From Oscarella lobularis (taxonomy: Eukaryota > Porifera > Homoscleromorpha > Homosclerophorida > Oscarellidae), in the NCBI RefSeq assembly GCF_947507565.1, contig NC_089192.1, positions 868,001-932,000 on the forward strand: 64,000 nt of DNA. Direction: 5' to 3'. Of the stretch, positions 1-10,350 are shown in pieces (position 1 is the stretch's first letter; each line of letters begins with the position of its first letter). The translations under genes were made by a program, and so were the position numbers. Under the pieces are notes generated by a model. The model saw only the letters and a program-made list of their open reading frames with translations, was not told where the DNA came from and made no database searches.

Positions 1-267
1 GGTGTTGGGCGTCTGAACGAAGACGCGCGCCGATTCCGGTTGTTCGGGATAGTAGAGGAGGACGTCTTGGTAGTGGTAGAAAGCGCCGCAGACGGCGAGA
101 CATAGGAGGATGAAGATGAGGACGCCGCCGTAGAGCCAGTAGCAGAGGAGGAGAGTTAGAATCGCCGCGCTGCAGGCGCGCCAGAAGTGTTGGACTGTGT
201 ACAGGACGAGTTTGCTCACCGACTGGACGGCGCTGAAGCCCATGTGATGGTCCGAAGGACGATACAT
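1..267 (-). CDS. ABHD13: ABHD13-like alpha/beta hydrolase, N-terminal part only
   Basis: Reading the minus strand from an ATG at 267 gives 89 residues that run off the left window edge. A short cytoplasmic head is followed by a hydrophobic segment at about residues 32-56 (ending GALFYHYQD-like, here GAFYHYQD) and then QDVLLYYPEQPESARVF. That last stretch matches the conserved QDVLLYFPEQP segment just after the membrane anchor of animal ABHD13. ABHD13 is a single-pass membrane serine hydrolase; the catalytic domain lies outside the window. The start lies only 44 bases from the start of the divergent NHL-BTB gene, so the two probably share a promoter. No intron is seen in the visible part. Identity rests on recall of the human protein, and I am fairly confident. 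Confidence 0.8.
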   Translation of the reverse strand, partial: MYRPSDHHMGFSAVQSVSKLVLYTVQHFWRACSAAILTLLLCYWLYGGVLIFILLCLAVCGAFYHYQDVLLYYPEQPESARVFVQTPNT

Positions 268-311
268 CCTACTGTCGTCGCAATGCGCAGATTTGCGTAG
301 AAGCACGCGCT

Positions 312-1812
312 ATGTCCCACATGGGAGAGCCCCACGAGGCCGGTGAGAACCTCGACCTCTGCTTATACGCACTCTTAAAGCGATTTTTTAGTTGGATATG
401 TATCGACTATTAGTCGCTCTAAATTATTCGTGAATCTTTGGGGAATTGCACTATTAGATGACGGCGCGATTTGTGTTGCGGATTCTAACAGACACTGCCT
501 TTGGAGAGTCGATTCTTCGTCTGGAAATGCCGAGATTTACGCCGGTGCCTCTGGAAAGGGTGGCTATCGAGACGGTTCGTGGGACGAAGCGAGATTTCGC
601 CGTCCCCTGGGCCTTGCTCGGTCAGAGTCTAGTCTCTACCTTTGCGATTGCGACAATCACCGCATCAGAAGAATAAGGCTGAGCGATAGAGAAGTTACTA
701 CAGTGGCTGGCAACGGAGACGATAAAGAACGAGACTCATCAACATGTCTTCTGACAGATGCCTCATTTAGCTACCCACGGGGAATTGCGGTGAGAGAAGA
801 TGGAAGCATCTTGGTGTCTTGCTGGTTCGGACAGAAGGTGCGCGAAATTAAGGTTGGGAAACACGTTTGCACATTGGCGGGTTGTCTTGAAGCAAAATTC
901 GGTGTTCCGAGTCAATTATCTGTAGGAACAGACGATTCGGTGTACGTGGCTGATACGTCGGTGTTACGAAGAATCAGCAATAATGAAGTTGAAACTCTTA
1001 CTACTAGACGCTACAGCCATGTTGAAGGTGTTGCTGTGGATGAGGATGAAAATGTCTATTTTACGGGGAACGATACGATCTTCAAGATTGCAGCATTATC
1101 AGGTGAAACGACAGCTTTGTGTGGTCGTGGTTATTCTGGAAAGTCTGATGGACTGGGTGCAATAGCCTCGCTAGATACTCCTCGTCAATTGCTCTACGAT
1201 GCCAAGTCGGGATATATCTACTTTAACGACACTGCTGCTGTTCGTAAGGTGAAAATAGCACCGCAGTCATTTTACGACACTGCGCTGCCGAATGACCTTG
1301 CAAAATTTGTCGACGGCGAAGACGGTCTGCCTCAAGGCGACGTCATATTTTTGGTTGCAGAAAAACGCCTTAGAGTCAACGCTAAAATTCTCTCCGTTCG
1401 AAGCGACTATTTCAAGACCATGTTTTCTTTGAGTTGGAGAGAGTCTTCAAAGGGCGAAGTTGCCATTCAAGACACCACGTACGAATCGTTCTACGCTGTC
1501 ATCATGTTTCTCGTCACGGGGCGCTTGGAAGTTCGAAAGTATAGCGATATTGTGCCAGATATATTGATATTGGCAGATCGCTTTCTCATTGCAACTCTTC
1601 GCGATTTCTGCGTTGATTATTTGGCGAAAAGACGTTCACGTAGAACCGCTCTCGACTATCTCTCCCTCGCTGATACATACGGCTTTCAAGATCTCAGAGA
1701 CGTTTACGTGAAATTTGTTGCCAAAAATGTCGAGGCCTTTCGTCGAGACGAAAGGTTTGCGAATCTCGACAGTCAGCTACTTGAGGAAATAGAGAGCCTG
1801 TCGTCGAGCTAA
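312..1812 (+). CDS. NHL-repeat / BTB domain protein, copy 1
   Basis: Two exons: 312-342 (start ATG at 312, a second in-frame ATG at 321) and 392-1812, separated by a 49-base GT..AG intron. The junction gives V-GYVSTISRS, exactly as in the two neighbouring copies, which supports the tiny first exon. The first ~300 residues form an NHL-type beta-propeller, with repeated blocks such as LWGIALLDD..I.VADS..H.LWRVD, a Y/VAG loop, a DG acidic turn and RFxxPxGLA. A BTB/POZ domain follows (DVIFLVAEKRLRVNAKILSVRSDYFKTMF split over about residues 340-375), then a BACK-like helical end (ALDYLSLADTYGF). BTB domains usually dimerise and bind cullin-3; propellers bind partners. A substrate-adaptor role is therefore an inference, and no named orthologue is recognised. 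Its propeller is more divergent than that of copies 2 and 3. Confidence 0.8.
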
Positions 1813-2071
1813 CTATAGTATACTCTGAGACGTATATGTGCAATTTTGTGTAATCTTTGATTAAAAAATTATTTTCTGTTGGTGTTGCTCTTGAATAGAC
1901 TTCTACGTGTGATAATGGTGTGCTGAGCAGCTAGAAAATTCTTCTTACGTGAATATTGAATGAAAGATTAGAATGAATTGTCCACTGCATGGGCGGGCCA
2001 CTGGTCCACTACTGCATACTGATCGTGCACGGCGCAGATCGGCGTGAAGTCCTACGCAGCGTTTTTGTTCT

Positions 2072-3613
2072 ATGAACGAAAGGGCAGCCAGCGTTGCTAC
2101 GGACGGTGAGAAAGGCTTCTCGTTATACACATCGTCGTTGGAAGTGGTCATCTGTTTAGTTGGATACGTCTCGACCGTGTGTCGTTCTACATCGTTCTCG
2201 AATCTCTGGGGAATTGCCTTATCGACCGACGACGCGATCTATGTTTCGGATTACAACAATCACTGCATTTGGAGAGTCGACGCTTCGTCCGGAGATGTTA
2301 CCAGTTACGCCGGTGCCGCCGGACAGAAAGGCTCTGAAGACGGTCCCACGGACACAGCGAGATTTAAATCTCCAATAGGCCTCGCTAGTTCAGGGTCTAT
2401 TCTCTACGTCTGTGATAGCAACAATCACGTCGTCAGAACGATAAATGATGGAGCAGTCTCTACATTAGCTGGCAGTGGAGATCAAGGCGAACGAGATACG
2501 AAACATCTTCTCACTGATGCTCAATTCAGCAACCCAAAAGGAATTGCAGTCAAAGACGAAACCGTCGTCGTCTCCTGCGTCAGCACGATACGTGAAATCA
2601 AAATAGGAAAAGAAGTTCGAACATTGGCGGGTATCCCATACAAACCGGGATACAATGACGGCGCTTGCAGTGAAGCGACATTCACTGGTCCACATCAATT
2701 AGCCATGGGACCAGACGGTTCCGTGTACGTGTCCGACACGGGCAACATGGCTCTAAGAAAGATCACCAATGGTCAGGTCGAAACCGTTTGCAAAGGTCTC
2801 AACGGCAACGTTTGCGGCGTTGCCGTGGACGATGACGGAAACGTCTATTTCTCCGATTCCTCGCGCATCTATAAGCTGGCGCTATCGGGCGAAAAGGAAA
2901 TTGTGTGCGGATTGGGTGCAGCGAAATCCGTCGACGGTCAGGGCGAGTTGGCTTCGTTGAACAATCCTCGTCATTTGTGCTATGACGACGAATCGTGCTG
3001 CCTCTACTTCACCGAACCGAATGCCGTTCGTCGAGTGAGAGTCGGACCGGCGTCGTTCAAGTCCTTCCACGACGACAACCTGTCGAGCGATTTCTCGAAA
3101 TTGATCGATTGCAAAGACACTCTGCCTACGGGCGAAGCTGTATTTATGATCGAAGGGAAACGCATCGAAGTCGTCGCGAAAATTCTCTGCGTTCGTAGTG
3201 AATATTTCAACAAAATGTTCTCATCAACTTGGAAATCATTCCAAGGAGAATCGACTCCTATAGTAATTGAAGAGGCCACCTACGACTCGTTCTACGCTGT
3301 CGTCACTTTTCTCACGACCGGGTGCTTGGAAGTTCAGAAGTATCTTGGTAGTATGCCAGATATTTTGGTGCTGGCCGATCGCTTTCTCCTCGAAAATCTT
3401 CGCAATTTCTGCGTGAAGCATTTGGCGAAGAGGGTTACGTTTCGAACGGCTCTCGACTACCTGTCTCTGGCCGATACGTACGGCTTCCAACTCCTTCGGG
3501 ACGTTTGTGTGCAGTTCGTTGCGAAGAATGCTAGGGTATTGTGCCACGACGCAAAGTTTGAGGATCTCGGCAGTCAGCTTCTCGTGGAGCTATTCAGACT
3601 CGCCTTGAAGTGA
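2072..3613 (+). CDS. NHL-repeat / BTB domain protein, copy 2
   Basis: The first exon is 2072-2105 (MNERAASVATD) and the second 2160-3613. The intron (2106-2159) is 54 bases, a multiple of three with no stop, so the frame is also open without splicing. Splicing restores the VGYVST junction seen in the other two copies and is preferred. The propeller has about five to six clear NHL blocks with YAGAAG, LAGSGD and LAGIP loops. The BTB domain includes VRSEYFNKMFSSTW and is followed by the ALDYLSLADTYGFQ helix region, ending LFRLALK. The motif AHK common before the first BTB helix is changed here to VAK. It lies in tandem between two paralogues on the same strand, spaced 240-260 bases apart. Function is inferred only from domains (protein adaptor, possibly for a cullin-3 ligase). 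Confidence 0.82.
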   Translation: MNERAASVATDGEKGFSLYTSSLEVVICLVGYVSTVCRSTSFSNLWGIALSTDDAIYVSDYNNHCIWRVDASSGDVTSYAGAAGQKGSEDGPTDTARFKSPIGLASSGSILYVCDSNNHVVRTINDGAVSTLAGSGDQGERDTKHLLTDAQFSNPKGIAVKDETVVVSCVSTIREIKIGKEVRTLAGIPYKPGYNDGACSEATFTGPHQLAMGPDGSVYVSDTGNMALRKITNGQVETVCKGLNGNVCGVAVDDDGNVYFSDSSRIYKLALSGEKEIVCGLGAAKSVDGQGELASLNNPRHLCYDDESCCLYFTEPNAVRRVRVGPASFKSFHDDNLSSDFSKLIDCKDTLPTGEAVFMIEGKRIEVVAKILCVRSEYFNKMFSSTWKSFQGESTPIVIEEATYDSFYAVVTFLTTGCLEVQKYLGSMPDILVLADRFLLENLRNFCVKHLAKRVTFRTALDYLSLADTYGFQLLRDVCVQFVAKNARVLCHDAKFEDLGSQLLVELFRLALK

Positions 3614-3852
3614 GAACGTGAGAACTGCTAACACTTCGCAACGTTTTGTAGTTTGTATTCTTTCTTTCTTTCCTGTGCACTGTATGTTTTCCTTAGCTAG
3701 CTGGTCATGTGCTGTTGATCGAATTCGTTGAGAATTCATGTCTAGCCTGGTATCTTGTACACGGCCGATTGAGTAGGATAGTAGAAGAGCTTGTTCTAGA
3801 AGAGCTTGCTCGCCGTCATGTGATCTGCGTAAAAGTACGCAGCACTTTCATC

Positions 3853-5335
3853 ATGGAGGAGGACGGTGAGTAGATACTTCTGGAGCACGCATCCGTGATT
3901 GTTCATTCGTTTAGTTGGGTACGTGTCGACTATTTTTCGTTCTGAATCATTCTCGCTTCTCATGGGAGTTGCATTATTGGATGACATGATCTATGCTTCG
4001 GATTACTGCAATCACTGCATATGGAGAATTGATCCTTCGTCTGGAAATGTTTCCAGTTACGCTGGTGCCGCTGGAAAGTCCGGTTATCAAGATGGTCCTA
4101 CGAGCACAGCGAGATTTAATTCTCCATGGGGTCTTGCCTCGTCGGGTTCGAGTCTCTACGTCTGTGACGGTGGCAATCACGTTGTGAGAATGATAAGCGA
4201 TGGTGCCGTCTCCACGACTCATGCTCTCACTGATGCTCAAATTAGCAGACCATGCGGGATTGCAGTCAAAGATGAAAATGTCTTATTAGTGTCCTGCATT
4301 GCTCGACACACAATAAGCGAAATCGAAGTTGGGAAAGAAGTTCGAACATTGGCGGGTATTGCAAAAAAGGGACGCAGTGACGGTGATTGCAGTAAAGCGA
4401 CATTCTTTGGTCCGCATGAATTAGCCATTGGACCAGACGGGTCCGTGTACGTGGCCGACACAGGCAACAGGGCTCTAAGAAAGATCGCCAATGATCGAGT
4501 CGAAACCGTCTGCAAAGATCTCAACGGCGCCAATTACAGTGTTGCTGTGGACGATGACGAGAACGTCTATTTCTCGGATTCCTCGCGCATCTATAAGCTG
4601 ACCCGATCAGGTGAAAGAGAAATTCTGTGTGGATCGGGTGAGGCGGAGTCCGTTGACGGTCAGGGCGAGTTCGCCTCGCTGGATGATCCGCATGGTTTGT
4701 GCTACGATGGCGAATCGGGTTGTCTTTACTTTACTGAGAAGAAAGCTGTTCGTAGGGTGAGAGTAAAACCAGCCAAGCCATTTTATGACGATGAACTGTC
4801 ACGCCATCTTGCAAAATTGATTAACAGCAGCGAAAACGGTGTGCCTGCGGGCGACGCCGTATTTTTAGTCGAAGGAAAGCGCATTGAAGTTGCCGCAAGA
4901 ATCCTCTACATTCGCAGTGAATATTTCAACAAAATGCTGTCGTCGACTTGGAAAGAATCTTCCGCAGGCGAATGGGCTCCGATAACCATTAAAGAAGCCA
5001 CTTATGAATCGTTCTACGCAGTTATCACGTTTCTTGCTACAGGGTGCTTGGAAGTTCGAAAGTATCGTCATATCATGCCAGATATCTTGGTATTGGCAGA
5101 TCGCTTCCTCATCAAAAAGTTGCGTGATTTCTGCGTAAAGCATTTGGCGACGAGGGTTTCGTTCAGAACCGCTCTCGACTACCTGTCCCTGGCGGATAGG
5201 CACGGCTTCCAAGTCCTCAGGGACGCTTGCATGCAGTTTGTTGCAAAGAATGTCAGAGCGTTTTGCCACGACCCAAAGTTTGCGGATCTCGGCGGCCAGC
5301 TACTTGCGGAACTCTTCAGACTTGTCTTGAAATGA
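3853..5335 (+). CDS. NHL-repeat / BTB domain protein, copy 3
   Basis: Exon 1 is only 13 bases (3853-3865, MEED plus one base). The 49-base intron runs 3866-3914 with GT..AG ends, and exon 2 is 3915-5335. The protein is closest to copy 2, ending LFRLVLK against LFRLALK. Compared with copy 2 it lacks about 13 residues of one propeller loop (the AGSGDQGE segment after DGAVST), an in-frame deletion that shortens one blade. The BTB region reads VRSEYFNKM-like (IRSEYFNKMLSSTWKES) with TYESFYAVITFLATG, then the same C-terminal helical region. A T-rich tail after 5335 may be the 3' UTR. The product is probably cytosolic, since no signal peptide or membrane segment is seen. Role not known. Confidence 0.82.
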
Positions 5336-5599
5336 GAAGCAATCCATTGGAGCGATAACTGCTAACACTTAGCAACGTTTTTTTTAGTTTACTGTCCTGT
5401 GCTTGTTGTTTTCTTGAACTGGTGTGCCGTTGAATTTGTTGAACATTCATGTCTGCTCTAAGCCTGGTATTTTGCAAGGCAAACTTCTAATACCTCTCTG
5501 ATCTCGCAGATGATGTTAATTAAGGAAAGAAGGAGAAAGGCAAATGGATCTTCGAACACTCGTGTGGAGGGCACGCATTACCTAACTATGACTATTTAT

Positions 5600-8500
5600 T
5601 TATTTCTTCGCTCTTCCTTTGCGGTTTCCTTTCTTTTGGCCTGTCGAGTGCCAGTGCCTGTTTCGTTCCTGCTTCTGTCTTCTATTCACTATGTCGTCCA
5701 CTGATCTTAGCTGGCCTTGACGGCCTTTGCGTCCTCTTCCTTTCGACGCCTGAGCCGTTCCTCCTTTTCTTCGACGACCCTTTCCCGTCCCTTCGTCGTC
5801 ATTCCCTCCGGCAGACCTTCGCGGCACTCCTTTCGTATGCCACACTCTTTTACCACCTGCACCCCCCCTGGATAATCGAAATTATGGACAATGGATTCGT
5901 GGAAATCAACCTCTTCTGAATAGCGTTCGCGGCATAGAGCCCGACTTCTCCCTTTCTCCAACACGATGAGACTCGACCTTGTGTTTACCAGCCCATTCCT
6001 TATATCTAATAATTAAAATTGTGAGATTATGTTAAAAGCGTGGTGATACTAATAGACCTATTTGTCTTGTACGAAGCAGATATATAAGCCCCGCTTTCTG
6101 TCCTGACTTTCTTCACTTTGCTCTCCTCGGGATCGGTAGTAAATCTCTTTCTCTTACGATCCCTAAAAACCGTTAGAGTGATGTCACTTTCCTAGGGTTG
6201 AATCTACCATCGTTTCATTCTCTTCTGCTTTAGGAAATCCTGCTGCTCTTCTCCCATCAACTCCAGTACCTCGGAAGAGGCCTGCTTCTCAAACGAAGCA
6301 ACAGCCAATCTAGTTTTCCAATACCACTATCAAATTTATATGCAATTGAAATCTGTACCCTTTCTCTGTGCGCTCATTGCCCGCCTGACGTCGAATAAAA
6401 TTCTCCTCGTCTACAAAGCCTGTGCAACGGAACAGTGAATAATCCCTTGTACATATATATATCTGTGCGCACCTGCTTTCTTCTTTTTACCTGGATGAAT
6501 TACAGTCGTAAATAATCCCTACGGAAAATAATCGTAATTTTCATTATTTATTTTTGAGATGCTAGCCATACGCTGTATTCGTCGGCGGTGCTCTCCTCCA
6601 ATTCGCCTTTCTCTTTTTCTTCTTCTGCAATTCGCTGTCCAATATCATGAGTTCTCTTTTTCGCTTCTACTATCGTTCCACCGTGCAAGCTACGTTTTCT
6701 CTTCATCACACCGTAGCCGGTCGTTTTAGCCTTGCTACCGACTTCAAAAACAGTCTAAATGACCATCAAATTTAATTCAACGCAGTGCAAGAAAACGCCT
6801 ACCAGATTCGGCTTATACTTCTTTATTGAATCCATCACATCAAGTCGTTTCTTCTCCACAGAATCAACTTTCCCAGCTAAAAGAGCCAAGTTCAACATAC
6901 GAGAGACCAACAACGCCTTCGAGGAACCTAAAAGAGGATGGGGTCGAAGCGTTGGATTGGCTGCCGTCATCTCCTTGTGTCTTTTAATAGATTCGGCAGA
7001 TGGAAGAGGCCGAGATCGAACGTACTGACGATACGCATTCGTAGAGACGCGGCAGAGATCGCTCTAAAACCAAGCAATTCATAGACTCAATTTAGAAAAA
7101 TCAAGACGTTTACAAGTTCCGCAGCGTGGCTGTGGTATTGCCTAATAGCATCATGCTCCGATTGGAGAAGGCTTATGGGAAAATCTCCAAAGAGACCGTC
7201 AGCGCGATCTCCATTGAGAGTCGGCGTCTTTAGAGGACGACCAAGGAACAGATGGAGTTCCAGCATGTAAGGGACCTAAGGAGAAATAAATAAATAAATG
7301 AATAAATATGTACAACAATGTTGTGAGTACCTCTTCAGGAGATACAAAAGAATGAGCGGTGCCAGAACGACCAGCTCGAGCCACTCGACCTCAAGGAAGG
7401 AAAAAAAGATGACGTGACTTATAATATAGACTTGTATCTCTCCTCTTACCAACTCTATGGACAAATAGTTTCGGTTGAGCCGGAAAATTAAAATTTATCA
7501 CGTTGTCCAAAAGAGGTATATCGATACCCCGAGCCTTAGAAAGAAGAGGGTCTCCTTCGTTGAAAAGAAAATGTAGACGACTTACAGCTACATCCGTCAC
7601 AATCATCGTCATTACTTTCTTATTGCTAAACTTCGCAGCATTGATTTTCCTAGCTAAGGAAGAAAGGCCTTATTGAGCGTCATCGAAGCTCACTATGAGA
7701 TTTGCCTGTTTGGTCTAGAGACGAGTATATGTAGGTGCAGTCGAAGCCGGCTTTAAGAAGAACTTCCTTGACGTATTCAACGTGGTGCTTCGTCGCCGTG
7801 AAGATGACCGTCTGCTCCGTCGGTTTGATAACGTATTCCATGAAGTAGAGCAGAGCAGCCGTTTTCGAATCGTTGGAAACGGCAAAGAAGTTCGTCTAAT
7901 CGAAAGGAGGAAAATTCTCAACGACAGAAATACAGCTACTGATCATAAGAATCACTCTTAGATATTCGCTGATTTTCGCATCGACGTCTAGTCGTATCAA
8001 CGTGGGATCTCGAAGACCTGAGAAGAAAAAAATCAAGATACTATAAAGAGTCCTTGGCTAAGAGTGTACCGGCTTTAGCAAAGTCCACTAGCAACTTGGG
8101 CAGTGTAGCCGAGAAAAGGAGAGTTTGTCTATACGTAGTACGTGACTCTGTCCAGAAATAATCTTTATTTAGCTTGCCTTGATTCGGGCAGTCGTCTCAA
8201 GATCTCCGTCAACTGATCGGTGAAGCCCATTTCAAAAAGCCGATCCGCTTCGTCGAAGACGACGTATTCGAGCGTGCTCAGCTTCATGTCCATTTCGACG
8301 ATAACATGGAGAAATCGTCCGGGCGTGGCAACAACACTGAAAAATCCAAAAAGCTCAAATGAAAAAAAATTACTGATTAATCGCTCTATATCCACTAACA
8401 TGTCAGGATTTCCGTGCATAGCAGAAAACTGATCTTCCATGCTAGAAAGAACAAAAACAATTCCCTCTATAATTCCATGATGATGCTTATTTACAGCAAA

Positions 8501-9076
8501 ACCAGTCACTTTGCCTATACTCTGTACCTGTCGCCGCCGAGTATCAAAGCAGCTCTCAAGTCTGTGAATCGACCTAATTCCTTCGTAAATTTCAGCGTCT
8601 GCATCGCAAGTTCTCGGGTCGGAGAAAGAACCAGGGCTCGCATTCCGACCTAGAAACGCGTCTATGAGTCTCGGTCGATTGCGATCTCGATTGCGTTCTC
8701 GCCTTTGCCGAGTGCGCTTTCAAGCGTTCGAACATGGGAAGAAGAAAGGCGGCCGTTTTACCCGATCCCGTTCGTGCCATCGCCACGACGTCTTTTCCGT
8801 CGAGTACGAGAGGAATTGCCTGCGAAATTCGGGTGTTCGAGCACGGATGAGCCGTTTTGAAGCTGCTACCTTGCGCTGTATCGGCGTTGGGAGCTTGTAG
8901 CCTTTACGCAGGACGCCCGTGAGAACGGCGTGGCTTAGTCCTGTCGTTTTCGGTCACGCAAACGCGAGAATTTGCCTCGTAGCAATCGTACCCATCGATT
9001 GGAATCCTCCCGATTTCTTTTTCTTCCTGTTCTGCCGTCGTACGAGCTTGTCGAAGCTTTCGTCCGCATCCGCCAT
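5600..9076 (-). CDS. DDX54: ATP-dependent RNA helicase DDX54 / DBP10
   Basis: A many-exon minus-strand gene starting at ATG 9076 ([14 protein letters not shown]). After splicing, helicase motifs appear in order: Q motif ([15 protein letters not shown]), motif [25 protein letters not shown] in [16 protein letters not shown] in [26 protein letters not shown], and HRVG joined to VARAGRSGT. The C-terminal half carries DBP10-specific pieces ([31 protein letters not shown]). The last exon uses an acceptor just past 5860 and ends in a basic tail ([15 protein letters not shown]) with stop at 5602-5600. The stop codon overlaps a minus-strand AATAAA. DDX54/DBP10 acts in the nucleolus in 60S ribosome assembly. 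Introns are mostly about 50 bases. The family match is strong; exact edges of the weakly conserved C-terminal exons (6550-7200) are uncertain. Confidence 0.88.
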
Positions 9077-9214
9077 GACAATCAGTTCGCATGCGTGGAG
9101 AAGCATGTGGGTCTCTATAGGATTTGTCCATAGTCCATAAAGTAGTCCATAGTCAATGTTTAAAGATGTTGTGGTTAATTCAGAATAGGCTAGACAGTTG
9201 GACGCCGCAAAATT

Positions 9215-10030
9215 TCAGCAAGGGCCCCCTTCGGTAACTCAAGAGTCATTTGACCTTACAAAGGCCAAAAACGCGTCTTCTCGCTGGGAGAACTTTAAAA
9301 AATTGACAAAAAACATCGACACTTGACACAAACCCCACGGAAGACGGTGCTATGGAGGTTTATCCGGTGACAGAGGTGCCCAGGAGCTGGGAGAGAGATG
9401 CGAGAACTAGGAAGGCGTGCAATGTTACACCCTTGTCAAGTGAGGAATGAGGCGACCACCGGGTCATAGTGCCTCAAGCCTTGGGGAGTGTTGCCAGTCT
9501 CCCTTCTATCCTAGCCACGAGCTCTGCTCTGCTCCATCTGATTAGTACTTGTAAACGCTGGGTATTTATACTCAGGCGCGATTAGGGACGAATGATTGCA
9601 GCTATTCACGATCAAAAACGGACAAAAAGTGCCTCGTTTGAACCGAAACCACTGCCAATCGGCCGCAAATGCATTTCTGCTGACAAAAACAAACGAAACT
9701 TTGTTGCAAATCAATTCAAAACCGAAAAAACGAGAAGGAATGTGTTCTACGTACGCAAGACACGCCCTGTCACGCTACATTGAGCAACGCATGACGTCAA
9801 TCATCACGTTGCTACGAAATGGCCTAATACGAGAAGTAGAAGCGATAAATCGGTCGCAAAATGCATTGTGGGTCTATTCTAAAGACATTGAGTCGCTATT
9901 TGGACGCGAAGAGCGAACGCAAACGCAGTTACGGCAGTCTGCTTGGTCAGCAAAATCAAGGCGCTACGTCGGTTCTATAACGGGCAAGAGAAACGTGCGC
10001 TACACTCGGATACGACAGTGTATCCGCTCT
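9215..10030. repeat. Dispersed repeat family, copy 1
   Basis: This gene-free stretch between DDX54 and the myosin carries blocks shared with 13950-14420 and 19085-19440. One is the block around 9255-9300 (GGCCAAAAACGCGTCTTCTCG). Another is a long block at 9540-9720 (GATTGCAGCTATTCACGATC, then GAACCGAAACC). A third lies at 9870-9995 (CTATTTGGACGCGAAGAGCG, then GGCGCTACGTCGG). About 200 unrelated bases at 9320-9530 interrupt the first two blocks. No transposase or reverse transcriptase reading frame is visible. The open frame at 9596-10042 is carried by the repeat and looks accidental. It is probably a non-autonomous mobile element. Confidence 0.65.
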
Positions 10031-10350
10031 CAAATAATCTAAACGGGGTAAAGGAGGAGCGGGAATAGTCTAAAAGTATCTACAAGGGCGCCTAAACAAC
10101 ACTGTAGATAGAGTAGTACTGACCAGATAGCCTTCTGCTTCGCCTTCTCTTTCCTAAATTACAGTTGATCCAGCCTTCATTGGAGTTGCACCAGTAACGT
10201 GCTCGCCCTACTCAAAGAATCAAAGAATTCGTTCTGTTCTAAAGGACCCGTGTGGTATCAGTAGATCTAGGCCCCGCGGCGAGGTGTATAAGTATATAGA
10301 TAACTAAGCTAACAAAAAAAACAATCTATCGAAAGTGCAAAGATCAGGGT

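Noticed and set aside
5707-5964. Minus-strand open frame rich in Glu/Arg ([14 protein letters not shown])
   Set aside because: It overlaps the last DDX54 exons in another frame. Using an acceptor a few bases later gives a basic tail in the family frame, so this frame is a shadow.
6190-6310. Plus-strand terminal-exon look (CTTTAG then [16 protein letters not shown])
   Set aside because: On the minus strand the same bases give [11 protein letters not shown], a conserved DDX54 segment, so the plus reading is accidental.
9596-10042. Open frame of 148 residues
   Set aside because: It lies within the dispersed repeat, is not kept open in the other copies and shows no domain.
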